From: Tindallia magadiensis
Lineage (GTDB): Bacteria; Bacillota; Clostridia; Peptostreptococcales; Tindalliaceae
Length of the DNA stretch: 64,000 nucleotides
Assembly (NCBI RefSeq): GCF_900113635.1
Contig: NZ_FOQA01000003.1
Location: 48,496-112,495, forward strand
Direction of reading: 5' to 3'
This document shows, one piece after another, positions 7,673-16,302 of the stretch. How positions within the stretch are numbered: the stretch's first letter is position 1; every line of letters starts with the position of its first letter. The position numbers and the translations under genes were made by a program. The notes under the pieces were generated by a model. It saw nothing but the letters and a program-made list of their open reading frames with translations. It was not told where the DNA came from and did not search any database.

Positions 7673-8572
7673 ATGAGTGACAATAAACATCGTGTGATTG
7701 GTGTCCGGTTTAAGAAAGCCGGTAAAATTTATTATTTTGATCCTCAGGATCTGGAAGTAGCAAAAGGAAATCAGGTGATTGTGGAAACCGCCCGTGGTAC
7801 CGAACTGGGAGACGTGGTAGTGGGCATTAAAGAAGTAACGGATAAGGAGATTGTGGCACCACTAAAAAAAGTGATCCGGTTAGTGACGGAGGAAGATCTT
7901 CAGATTCATAAGGAAAACAAGGAAAAAGAGAAGGAAGCGTTTCAGGTAGCAACGGAGAAAATAACAAAGCATCAGCTAGAAATGAAGTTAGTAGATGTAG
8001 AATTTACTTTCGATAAAAATAAAATCATTTTTTACTTTACGGCCGATGGACGGATCGATTTTCGTGAGCTGGTGAAAGATTTGGCGGCGGTTTTTAAGAC
8101 ACGAATTGAACTACGTCAGATAGGGGTCCGGGATGAAGCGAAGCTGTTGGGTGGCATCGGCCCTTGCGGTAAATCCTTATGCTGCGCTACCTGGCTGGGT
8201 GATTTTGATCCCGTTACCATAAAAATGGCAAAAGAACAAAACCTATCCCTAAACCCTACCAAAATCTCTGGTATTTGCGGCAGGCTGTTTTGCTGCTTGC
8301 GCTATGAACATGAACATTATAACGACATGATTCGCCGCATGCCAGCCGTAGGAAGTAAAGTAAAAACAGAGTTGGGCGTAGGGGAAGTAACGGAAAGCGT
8401 TATCCTATGTGGGAAACTAAAGGTAAAAATAAAAAATCCGGTAGATGATGTGGAAGAGATAAAATGCTTTTCCATCGATGAAGTAACGCCGGTAAGCAAA
8501 AAGAAACTAAAAGATCAGTTGGATGAAAAGCCTTTGGAAAAAGAAGTGAAAGAGCTGGAGGATAAGGAATGA
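7673..8572 (+). CDS. ricT: RicT/YaaT, PSP1-domain protein
   Basis: This 299-residue protein has the PSP1 domain of the RicT (YaaT) family. In Bacillus RicT works with RicA and RicF in a complex that carries iron-sulphur clusters and aids RNase Y-dependent mRNA maturation. Conserved cysteine motifs are visible: CGKSLCC and CGRLFCC, with LGGIGPCG before them, consistent with cluster binding. GGGAGG is positioned correctly for ATG 7673. The gene overlaps the following methyltransferase by ATGA. yabA, which usually follows, is absent here. The upstream leader is unusually repetitive. Confidence 0.93.
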   Translation: MSDNKHRVIGVRFKKAGKIYYFDPQDLEVAKGNQVIVETARGTELGDVVVGIKEVTDKEIVAPLKKVIRLVTEEDLQIHKENKEKEKEAFQVATEKITKHQLEMKLVDVEFTFDKNKIIFYFTADGRIDFRELVKDLAAVFKTRIELRQIGVRDEAKLLGGIGPCGKSLCCATWLGDFDPVTIKMAKEQNLSLNPTKISGICGRLFCCLRYEHEHYNDMIRRMPAVGSKVKTELGVGEVTESVILCGKLKVKIKNPVDDVEEIKCFSIDEVTPVSKKKLKDQLDEKPLEKEVKELEDKE

Positions 8573-9306
8573 AAGAACAATGGCTGAAACCCGGAGAGCG
8601 GCTGGATGATTTACAGTGCCAAGGGTTTCACCTGATTCAGGATCCAAAATCCTTCTGTTTTGGAATGGATGCGGTCTTGATCAGTCATTTTGCAGAAATC
8701 CGGACTGGAGATCAGGTAATGGACTTATGCACGGGTAATGGGGTGATCCCCATCCTGCTGGCCGGAAAAAAAAGAAAAGGTCAGTTTACAGCCGTTGAAA
8801 TACAGGAAGAAGCCAGTGAACGAGCCCAGCGCAATGTGCAGATGAATGGACTGGAGGATCGGATTAAAGTCGTGAAGGAAGATGTTAAAAACATCGCCTC
8901 TCTTTTTTCACCTTCCAGTTTTGATGTCGTGGTAAGCAATCCACCTTATCTGGCCGCCGATGGGTTGAAGAATCCTCGGCAGGATAAAGCCATTGCCCGT
9001 CATGAGGTGATGATGACCCTAAGGGACCTGATGGTACAAACCGCCTATTTACTGAAACCGGGCGGCCGTTTCTATCTGGTTCATCGTCCAGACCGGTTGG
9101 TAGACATGATGACCCTGTCCCGGCAAAACCGGCTGGAAGCCAAATGGATGCAGATGGTTCATCCTCGTCAGGATAAAAAGCCAAACCTGGTATTAGTACA
9201 GTTTGTAAAAAATGCCCGACCGGAACTAAAGCTTAAAAAACCCCTCTTTGTTTACGACAAAGAAGGGAATTATACGCCAGAATTGCTGGAATGTTATCAG
9301 TCTTGA
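8569..9306 (+). CDS. TrmN6-like N6-adenine methyltransferase (YabB family)
   Basis: A 245-residue SAM-dependent methyltransferase. Motif I is DLCTGNGVIP (residues 52-61), the acidic ribose-binding position is in AVEIQEEA, and the catalytic NPPY lies at 124-127, typical of N6-adenine methylation. YabB/TrmN6 relatives modify A37 of tRNA-Val; that target is inferred. The start ATG 8569 overlaps the ricT stop, so the two are translationally coupled. The 3' end overlaps convergent rsmI by 10 bp. In Bacillus rsmI follows in the same direction; here it is inverted. Confidence 0.88.
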   Translation: MKEQWLKPGERLDDLQCQGFHLIQDPKSFCFGMDAVLISHFAEIRTGDQVMDLCTGNGVIPILLAGKKRKGQFTAVEIQEEASERAQRNVQMNGLEDRIKVVKEDVKNIASLFSPSSFDVVVSNPPYLAADGLKNPRQDKAIARHEVMMTLRDLMVQTAYLLKPGGRFYLVHRPDRLVDMMTLSRQNRLEAKWMQMVHPRQDKKPNLVLVQFVKNARPELKLKKPLFVYDKEGNYTPELLECYQS

Positions 9307-10178
9307 TGAAGGAGCTGGTAAACATCCCGTTTTGGAATGCCTCTTACTACCGCCACCTCTTTGATGGCGGTTTTTTTATCTTTTCCAGCTTCCATCAGAA
9401 GGGCGACATGGGCTTGGGGACTGATATCCTTCCAAGCTTCGCGAGCCGCTTCAGCCAGTACAGCCTCATCGGCGCCTTCTACCACCAGCACCATTTCACC
9501 TTTGGGAGGAGTTTCAGAGGCCTCAAAGTCCCTTAGCAACTCTTCTAGGGTGCTTCGGCGCCATTCTTCATGTTTTTTGGTCAGTTCCCGGCCAAGGGAG
9601 GCTTTCCGGTTACCCCAAGCTTCCAGCATGGCTTTAAGCGTTGTTTTGATCCGGTGAGGTGCTTCGTAGTAAATAAGGGTATGAGAGTCGTCCGCTGCCT
9701 TGTTCAAGGCTTGCCGCCGCTGCTTTTTATCCCGGGGTAGAAAGCCTTCAAAGGCAAAACGCTCTGTTGAAAGGCCGGACGCTACTAAGGCTGTTAGCAT
9801 GGCAGAAGGTCCAGGAAGCACTTCAAAGGGCAAAGATTCCCGTAGGCAAGCCTGTACCATATCCGTCCCTGGATCAGAGATGCCGGGCATTCCCGCATCG
9901 GTAACCAGGGCGATGGTATTTCCTTTTCTCAGTTCTTCCAGAATAACTCCTTCTTTTTCCCTTCGATTATGGTCATGATAGCTGAAAAGAGGTTTCCGGA
10001 TGTCAAAATGGGTCAGCAGCTTTAAGCTTCGGCGAGTGTCTTCGGCATAAATCAGATCAGCCTGCTTCAACACTTCCAGAGAACGAAGGGTCATATCTCC
10101 CAAATTTCCCAAAGGGGTGGGGCAAAGGTATAAGGTTCCTGGCTGCACCTGGAACCGGTAGGATTCATTGGTTGTCAA
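9297..10178 (-). CDS. rsmI: 16S rRNA (cytidine-2'-O)-methyltransferase RsmI
   Basis: RsmI 2'-O-methylates C1402 of 16S rRNA. The 293-residue product has the tetrapyrrole-methylase fold signatures: TPLGNLGD (21-28), AEDTR (45-49) and DAGMPGISDPG (94-104), plus a C-terminal RsmI-type helical tail. The start is a TTG at 10178, supported by GAGAGGATG upstream; no in-frame ATG lies nearby. It is the second gene of a minus-strand pair with pncB (48-base gap). Confidence 0.95.
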   Translation of the reverse strand: MTTNESYRFQVQPGTLYLCPTPLGNLGDMTLRSLEVLKQADLIYAEDTRRSLKLLTHFDIRKPLFSYHDHNRREKEGVILEELRKGNTIALVTDAGMPGISDPGTDMVQACLRESLPFEVLPGPSAMLTALVASGLSTERFAFEGFLPRDKKQRRQALNKAADDSHTLIYYEAPHRIKTTLKAMLEAWGNRKASLGRELTKKHEEWRRSTLEELLRDFEASETPPKGEMVLVVEGADEAVLAEAAREAWKDISPQAHVALLMEAGKDKKTAIKEVAVVRGIPKRDVYQLLHQD

Positions 10179-10226
10179 GATGATTCATCCTCTCGGCTGG
10201 AAATGAAGCAGGGTTGGATGTCAGGC

Positions 10227-11663
10227 CTAAGGTTCCTGATGTTGATGCTGATGCATCATTTCCTGTTTCAGCTTCCAAAGTTTTGTAGAGAGATCCACTT
10301 TATAGATCTGAGGAAATTGCAGCCGCTTGTATTCCGGCCACAGGCTGTCCAGCTCCAACTGAGCATGACTTCGCACATCCCGGACAGATCGCTTCTGGTA
10401 AACCGCTTTTCCCTGATGAAAATAAGGAATCATTAGTTCTTTTAAAGAATAACGACGGAAGGTTTTGGTTTTCCAGGTATAAATAGGGTGAAAGATGGTA
10501 AGGGGTTCGGTTTCATCAATCTGTTCATCTTCCAGCATAATCAGGTCGGCTAAAGCAAAAAGCCCGCTTTCATCATAAATACGGGTTACTTTTTTATAAC
10601 CGGGATTCGTTATTTTCTGGGGATTGTCCGAGATTTTAATCTTAGGTTCCAGGACTCCCTTTTGCTCCGCTGCCGCCAGTTTATAAACACCACCCAAAGC
10701 CGGACAGTTACTGGAAGTAATTAAATTGGTACCCACTCCCCAACTATCAATTCGGGCACCTTGCATTTTAAGGGAATGAATTTTATCTTCATCCAAATCA
10801 GAGGAAGCAATAATCGCTGCATTAGGAAATCCAGCCGCATCCAGTTGCTCTCGGGCAACTTTGGTTAGATAGGACAGGTCTCCGGAATCGATCCGGATTC
10901 CCTTCGGCTCATAACCCTGTTGCCGGAGTTCTTTAAAAACCGTAATGGCATTGGGAATACCGCTTTTTAAGGTGTTATACGTATCTACCAACAACAAGCA
11001 TTTGTCCGGATAGGTTTTGGCATAGGCCCGGAAAGCTTCCAACTCTGAATCAAACTTCTGAATCCAGCTATGCGCATGGGTTCCCACCACTGGAATACCA
11101 AATTGCTGGCCGGCTAATACATTGGAAGTGGCCACACATCCGCCGATATAGGCGGCTCTGGAACCTAAAATCGCCGCATCCGGCCCCTGAGCCCGGCGAA
11201 GACCAAACTCAAACACCGCATCTCCCTGAGCCGCCTCGCAGATACGGGCTGCTTTGGTGGCAATCAGGGACTGATAGTTAATTAGGTTTAGAATGGTTGA
11301 TTCAATCAGTTGCGCTTCAAAGCAATTAGCTCTTACTCGCATCACCGGCTCATGAGGAAACATCACCGTACCTTCCGGAACACCGTCAATCGTACCAGTA
11401 AAACGAAAATGCCGTAACTTGTCTAAAAATCCATCCTGAAAGCCGACGCTTTTCAGATAATCCAAATCTTCTTCATTAAAAGTTAGATTTTCTATGTAAT
11501 CAATGACCGACTCCACGCCGGCAATCAGGGTAAAACCGTTGTTACAAGGGTTTTTTCGAAAAAACACATCGAAAACCACCTCTTCTTCTCCTAATCCATT
11601 ATCCAAATATCCTTGCATCATGCTTAGTTGGTAAAAGTCTGTCAATAGCGACAGATTTCGCAT
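10227..11663 (-). CDS. pncB: Nicotinate phosphoribosyltransferase
   Basis: This 478-residue enzyme converts nicotinate and PRPP to nicotinate mononucleotide in NAD salvage. Recognisable family segments include LLTDFYQLSMMQGY at the N-terminus, FELGLRRAQGPDAA-type sequence (FEFGLRRAQG), GTHAHSW, the IRIDSGDLSYL phosphate-binding segment and GVGTNL. ATG 11663 has GTGAGG upstream; a GTG at 11675 is less likely. A near-consensus promoter lies about 75 bp upstream. It is transcribed away from metG and into rsmI, an arrangement that breaks the usual core order. Confidence 0.95.
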   Translation of the reverse strand: MRNLSLLTDFYQLSMMQGYLDNGLGEEEVVFDVFFRKNPCNNGFTLIAGVESVIDYIENLTFNEEDLDYLKSVGFQDGFLDKLRHFRFTGTIDGVPEGTVMFPHEPVMRVRANCFEAQLIESTILNLINYQSLIATKAARICEAAQGDAVFEFGLRRAQGPDAAILGSRAAYIGGCVATSNVLAGQQFGIPVVGTHAHSWIQKFDSELEAFRAYAKTYPDKCLLLVDTYNTLKSGIPNAITVFKELRQQGYEPKGIRIDSGDLSYLTKVAREQLDAAGFPNAAIIASSDLDEDKIHSLKMQGARIDSWGVGTNLITSSNCPALGGVYKLAAAEQKGVLEPKIKISDNPQKITNPGYKKVTRIYDESGLFALADLIMLEDEQIDETEPLTIFHPIYTWKTKTFRRYSLKELMIPYFHQGKAVYQKRSVRDVRSHAQLELDSLWPEYKRLQFPQIYKVDLSTKLWKLKQEMMHQHQHQEP

Positions 11664-11736
11664 AATAATCCTCACTTTCTACCGGATGGCTTGGTTTATT
11701 TTTCCGACGGCTTGCTGGAAGCTATCTTAACTATTG

Positions 11737-11765
11737 ATTATCCTTTATCCTTTGGGAAAAGTCAA
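11737..11765 (-). promoter_or_regulatory. Sigma-A-type promoter of pncB-rsmI
   Basis: On the minus strand TTGACT (11760-11765) and GATAAT (11737-11742) are separated by 17 bases; each matches consensus at 5 of 6 positions. Confidence 0.65.
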
Positions 11766-11859
11766 TGAAAGAGAATAAAGGAGAAGGAAGGGAAAAAAGA
11801 GAAAAAAGGAAAAAAAGAGTAAAAAGGCAAGCTGAAAAAGCTGTAAAGACTGGGTTATC

Positions 11860-11889
11860 TTGACATGCAAAGCAGATTTCCGTTATAGT
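11860..11889 (+). promoter_or_regulatory. Sigma-A-type promoter of metG
   Basis: TTGACA at 11860-11865 and TATAGT at 11884-11889 with an 18-base spacer. The start codon is about 35 bases beyond the predicted start point, leaving little room for a leader regulator. No T-box sequence is visible. Confidence 0.7.
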
Positions 11890-11929
11890 AGAAGCATTAA
11901 CCGTCGATGATGGAAGAGGAGGAATTTCA

Positions 11930-13960
11930 TTGAGCCAGGAAAAAGAAACGCATCAAGAAAATAAAGGAACCTTTTATATCACCACCCCGATCTACTACCC
12001 CAGTGGAAAACTTCATATAGGCCACACTTATACTACCGTGGCTTCGGATGTGATGTCTCGATTTAAAAGAGAAATGGGTTATGACGTTACGTTTTTGACC
12101 GGTACGGACGAGCACGGAGAGAAAATACAGTCCACCGCAAAAGCCCAAGGAATGGAACCAAAAGCGTATGTGGATCAAATGGTGGAAGATATCAAAAAAA
12201 TATGGGAAAGCATGGAAATATCCTACGATATTTTTATCCGAACCACCGACGATATTCATAAAAAAGGGGTTCAGAAAATTTTTCAGCAACTGTATGATAA
12301 AGGCGATATCTATAAAGATGAGTATGAAGGCTGGTATTGCACACCTTGCGAATCTTTCTGGACAGAAACCCAGTTGGAAGAAGGGCATAAATGTCCGGAT
12401 TGCCGTCGGGAAGCCCATATTACCCGGGAAGAAGCCTATTTCTTCAAACTTTCCAAGTACCAGGAACCTCTAATGGACTATTATGAAAAGCATCCGGAAA
12501 TATGCCTGCCGGAATCCAGAAAAAATGAGATGCTGAATAACTTTCTCAAGCCCGGACTGGAAGACCTATGCGTTTCCCGTACCAGCTTTGATTGGGGAAT
12601 TCCAGTTCCCTTTGATGAAAAACATGTGATCTATGTATGGCTGGACGCCCTTTCCAACTATATTACCGCCCTAGGCTACGGGTCAGAAGAAAATCCGAAA
12701 GCCTACCACCAATATTGGCCAGCAGACGTTCATCTGATGGCAAAAGAAATTGTCCGTTTTCATACCATTATCTGGCCAGCCATGTTAATGGCACTGGAAC
12801 TGCCCTTGCCGAAAAAAGTTTTTGGTCATGGATGGATTCTTTTCGGAGAAGATAAAATGTCTAAATCCAAAGGCAATATTGTTTATCCGGAACCCTTTAT
12901 TAAACGATATGGCATTGACGCCTTAAAATACTTCCTGCTGCGGGAATTTACCTTTGGTCAGGATGGAAACTTTACCAACACCTTATTCCTACAACGATAT
13001 AATTCAGATTTAGCCAACGATCTGGGTAATTTAGTCAGCCGGACGGTAGCCATGATCGAACAGTATAATGAAGGCATCGTACCGACAGAAAAACAAAAAG
13101 AAGCCTTGGATGATGAGCTGAAAACACTGGCGGTTTCTACGGCTGATCAGGTAGAAACATTGATTGATGACCTTCAGTTCCATGAAGCGCTGGAAAGCAT
13201 CTGGAAAATTGTTCGCCGATCTAATAAATATATCGACGAAACCACCCCTTGGATTTTAGCCAAAGATGAAAACCAGAAAGACCGGTTAGATACGGTGCTG
13301 AAAAACCTGGCAGAAAGCATTCGCATTGTCAGCATCCTTATTAAATCCTTTATGGGCCATACAGCGGCAGAAATTCAACAACAATTAGGACTACAGGAAA
13401 GCAGTGAGTCGATGACCTGGGAAGATGCAAAAATCTTTGATAAAATTCCTGCCGGTACCAAAGTGAAAAAGGGAGAAGCCCTTTTCAAACGACTAAAGAT
13501 TGAACAGGAAGCAAAGGAACTGGCGGCGGATAACGACGCTTATGCCCAAAAAATTCAGCAAGCCTCCGGTGGATCAAAGGAAACCAAAGCGGTGGAAGAA
13601 AAAACAGAAGAAAAAGAAGAACAAGCAGAAGAAAAAGAAGAAATTACCATTGATGATTTTGCTAAAATTGATCTGAGAGTAGCCCTTGTGAAAGAGGCAG
13701 AAAAGCATCCAAAAGCAGATCGTTTGCTGGTGCTTCAACTTCAGGTAGGCGAAGAAACCCGGCAGGTTGTTTCAGGCATTGCTCAGGACTACCAACCAGA
13801 AGATTTAGTGGGAAAAACCGTGATTTACCTGCAAAACTTAAAACCAATTAAACTGCGGGGCATTAAATCCCAGGGAATGATTATGGCGGCAGAAGGAGAC
13901 GGAAAACTGGGCCTTCTCACCGTGGATAAAGCCCTGCCGGATGGCAGTTCCGTAAGCTAG
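11930..13960 (+). CDS. metG: Methionyl-tRNA synthetase
   Basis: Charges tRNA-Met. The 676-residue protein has HIGH at residues 29-32, a single CxxC...CxxC zinc knuckle (from about residue 137), KMSKS at about 308-312, the anticodon-binding helical domain, a Lys/Glu-rich linker (about 540-565) and a C-terminal EMAP/Arc1p-like tRNA-binding domain (about 572-676) ending the protein. The start is TTG 11930 with GAGGAGGAA immediately upstream. It has its own strong promoter and lies 21 bases before tatD, the conserved order. Confidence 0.97.
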   Translation: MSQEKETHQENKGTFYITTPIYYPSGKLHIGHTYTTVASDVMSRFKREMGYDVTFLTGTDEHGEKIQSTAKAQGMEPKAYVDQMVEDIKKIWESMEISYDIFIRTTDDIHKKGVQKIFQQLYDKGDIYKDEYEGWYCTPCESFWTETQLEEGHKCPDCRREAHITREEAYFFKLSKYQEPLMDYYEKHPEICLPESRKNEMLNNFLKPGLEDLCVSRTSFDWGIPVPFDEKHVIYVWLDALSNYITALGYGSEENPKAYHQYWPADVHLMAKEIVRFHTIIWPAMLMALELPLPKKVFGHGWILFGEDKMSKSKGNIVYPEPFIKRYGIDALKYFLLREFTFGQDGNFTNTLFLQRYNSDLANDLGNLVSRTVAMIEQYNEGIVPTEKQKEALDDELKTLAVSTADQVETLIDDLQFHEALESIWKIVRRSNKYIDETTPWILAKDENQKDRLDTVLKNLAESIRIVSILIKSFMGHTAAEIQQQLGLQESSESMTWEDAKIFDKIPAGTKVKKGEALFKRLKIEQEAKELAADNDAYAQKIQQASGGSKETKAVEEKTEEKEEQAEEKEEITIDDFAKIDLRVALVKEAEKHPKADRLLVLQLQVGEETRQVVSGIAQDYQPEDLVGKTVIYLQNLKPIKLRGIKSQGMIMAAEGDGKLGLLTVDKALPDGSSVS

Positions 13961-13981
13961 GAAAGCAAAGGAGCACATTTT

Positions 13982-14749
13982 ATGTATTTTGACAGTCACG
14001 TACATTTAGACGACAAAAAATTCAACCCGGACCGGGAACAGGTGATTCAGGCAGCTAAGGAAGCCGGAATCTCGCTGATGCTTAATCCAGGAGCGGATAT
14101 GGAGAGTTCGAAAAAAGCGTTGGATCTGGCAGAAACCTATCCGGAAATATACGCCGCTGTAGGCATTCATCCCCATGACGCTCAAAATAAGAAAGCCGAC
14201 GATTTACAACAATTAGAGGCATGGTCTCGCCACGAAAAGGTAGTGGCGATTGGAGAAATTGGCCTTGACTTTCACTATGACTTTTCTCCAAGAGACATTC
14301 AGCGAAAGTGCTTTCAAGAACAGCTTGAACTGGCAAAACAACTGGAAATGCCGGTAATCATTCATGACCGGGATGCCCATGGAGAGGTTTTTGACATGAT
14401 CAAAGAAGCCGGTGTTGCCAAAACCGGATGCGTCATGCACTGTTATTCGGGCAGTGCTGAGATGGCGATGGAATATGTTAAAAGAGGGATCTATATTTCC
14501 TTAGCCGGTCCCATTACCTTTAAAAATGCTCGGAAAACCAGAGAAGTAGCCGAACAGGTTCCTCTCGAAAAACTGTTTATTGAGACAGATTGTCCTTATC
14601 TGACACCGGTGCCCTATCGTGGGAAACGGAATCAGCCTGCCATGGTAACCTATGTGGCCGAAGCCATTGCACAAGCCAAGGGAATAACTCCGGAAGCCGT
14701 AGCTCACCAAACCATGGAAAACGCCAAGCAGTTTTTTCAAATCAAATAA
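13982..14749 (+). CDS. tatD: TatD-family metal-dependent hydrolase (DNase)
   Basis: This 255-residue TIM-barrel metallohydrolase carries the TatD signatures: DSHVHLD (residues 4-10) with the two metal-binding histidines, GEIGLDFHYD with the metal-binding Glu, PVIIHDRDAH, MHCYSG and TDCPYLTP with the catalytic Asp. Family members are Mg-dependent 3'-5' exonucleases. It has a good AAAGGAG site, follows metG closely and is followed by a terminator. Confidence 0.95.
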   Translation: MYFDSHVHLDDKKFNPDREQVIQAAKEAGISLMLNPGADMESSKKALDLAETYPEIYAAVGIHPHDAQNKKADDLQQLEAWSRHEKVVAIGEIGLDFHYDFSPRDIQRKCFQEQLELAKQLEMPVIIHDRDAHGEVFDMIKEAGVAKTGCVMHCYSGSAEMAMEYVKRGIYISLAGPITFKNARKTREVAEQVPLEKLFIETDCPYLTPVPYRGKRNQPAMVTYVAEAIAQAKGITPEAVAHQTMENAKQFFQIK

Positions 14750-14772
14750 AATCAATAAGAATTAAATGCAGG

Positions 14773-14819
14773 GCGTTGTGGAGCCGAAAAGAAGAAACTT
14801 CGTCTCTACAACGCTTTTT
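14773..14819 (+). terminator. Terminator after tatD
   Basis: GCGTTGT and ACAACGC arms, extended by GGAG/CTCT-type pairing, enclose a purine-rich loop and are followed by TTTTT. Confidence 0.75.
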
Positions 14820-14889
14820 AATTCTCACATATAAAAAACGTACATACAAAAGACGTAAAGCATCTTTGTTCTTGAAAGGAGCCGGTAGA

Positions 14890-16278
14890 ATGAAGGAACA
14901 AAAGATTCTTAAAAGGCTTCGCAATAAAATCTTTGCTCTGATTATGGGAATACTGATACTTCCTATCATGATTATTATTCTCCTGATTTATCAAAACATC
15001 AATTATAATGCCATGATTAAGGAAGGGCTGGGGCAGGATATAGAAGAAAAGGCTTACAGAATTTCTTTAAATGTCTCTCGAGATGTTAGAAACGGCTTGT
15101 TAGAGCTAGATAATGCTTCTCAGGATTGCTATGACAGAATCATTGGTCGTCATTACCGCGAAACACTTTATCTTCTTCATAAAAATGGCAGAATCCTTTA
15201 TACGAACGATCAGCAGACAGAACCATTTCTGCAGGAAAAGGAAGAAATTATTCAGTGGATAAGAGAAATAGACGAAACTTCTCCAAAGCAAGTATACGGC
15301 CATAAAGAATATGATGCTTATGGGCAGTATGGACGCCAGATGATGATGGGGTACGCTGTGGTTAACAGCAACGAAGAAACAGCTCCGGAAGGAGTGGTCC
15401 TTCTTTTTACACAAACTGCTCGACTCCTGCCGGATGAAAACGTTTACCGAGCAATGTTTTTCATCACCATTTTTATAGGGGGAGGTATTCTTGTAAAAGT
15501 GCTGATGAAGTTTTCAGAAGTGATTCTTGATCAATTTATTCGGGTGAATCAGAACCTGCAGTCTGCTTCAGCAGAAGCAGACCATATCCGTAAAAAACTG
15601 ATTATTTCTGAAAAACTAGCCGCCATGGGAAGGGTCACTTCAGGCATTGCTCATGAAATAGGAAATCCGCTGGCATCTATTTCCAGCATGTGCCAAATCT
15701 TGGAACGACCAAATCTTCCGGCAGAAAAAAGACAGGAATATGTGGAAAAGATCAAACAAGATACGGATCGGATTGATGGGATTATTAAAGAATTCCTCTA
15801 TTTTTCAGGAAATAAGCCTCTTGAAAATCATCCACTGGATATAAACGAAGTGGTAAAAAAATCGATTCAGACCATTCCGGAGAAAAGAAAAAATACCCGG
15901 GTCACTATTTATGAAGACTATGCCACCAACCTGCCAAGGATTTCTGGAGATGCAACTAAACTGGAAATGGTATTTGCCAATATCTTTTTAAATGCGTTTC
16001 AGGTCATCGAAGCAGAAGGCAGTATTTTTGTTCGAACAATGAAAAAACAAAGTAGCGTGCAGATCAGTATTCGAGATACAGGAAGAGGGATTGAAGACAA
16101 AGACATCGACCATATTTTTGATCCGTTTTATACGACCAAACCTGTAGGAAAAGGATCTGGACTGGGGCTTTATATCTGCCAACAGATTGTCGAGGCTCAT
16201 CAAGGAAGCATTAAAGTAAAAACCGAAGAACAGGCTGGAACCGAGTTTATGATTCGCTTACCCATCGAAAAGGCATAG
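14890..16278 (+). CDS. Membrane sensor histidine kinase of an NtrC-type two-component system
   Basis: A 462-residue kinase. TM1 is at about 12-34, an extracellular sensor domain at 35-186, TM2 at 187-206, a HisKA domain with phospho-acceptor H255 in GIAHEIGNPLAS, and a HATPase_c domain with DTGRGI and GSGLGLYI boxes. The H-box form and short design are typical of kinases partnered with sigma-54 activators. The extracellular sensor has no recognised ligand signature. ATG 14890 has AAAGGAG upstream. It is 24 bases upstream of its response regulator and follows a terminator, so the two form an operon. The likely target is the symporter operon downstream. Confidence 0.92.
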   Translation: MKEQKILKRLRNKIFALIMGILILPIMIIILLIYQNINYNAMIKEGLGQDIEEKAYRISLNVSRDVRNGLLELDNASQDCYDRIIGRHYRETLYLLHKNGRILYTNDQQTEPFLQEKEEIIQWIREIDETSPKQVYGHKEYDAYGQYGRQMMMGYAVVNSNEETAPEGVVLLFTQTARLLPDENVYRAMFFITIFIGGGILVKVLMKFSEVILDQFIRVNQNLQSASAEADHIRKKLIISEKLAAMGRVTSGIAHEIGNPLASISSMCQILERPNLPAEKRQEYVEKIKQDTDRIDGIIKEFLYFSGNKPLENHPLDINEVVKKSIQTIPEKRKNTRVTIYEDYATNLPRISGDATKLEMVFANIFLNAFQVIEAEGSIFVRTMKKQSSVQISIRDTGRGIEDKDIDHIFDPFYTTKPVGKGSGLGLYICQQIVEAHQGSIKVKTEEQAGTEFMIRLPIEKA

Positions 16279-16302
16279 GAATTATCAAAGGGGGGGACAG
16301 GG

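Noticed and set aside
7453-7683. Leu/Phe-rich minus-strand frame opposite the ricT leader
   Set aside because: It is the complement of the purine-rich leader, so hydrophobic codons arise from composition; no ribosome site and it overlaps the TetR promoter.
11766-11929. T-box or SAM riboswitch upstream of metG
   Set aside because: The promoter is only about 40 bases from the start codon and no T-box or SAM-riboswitch sequence is visible.
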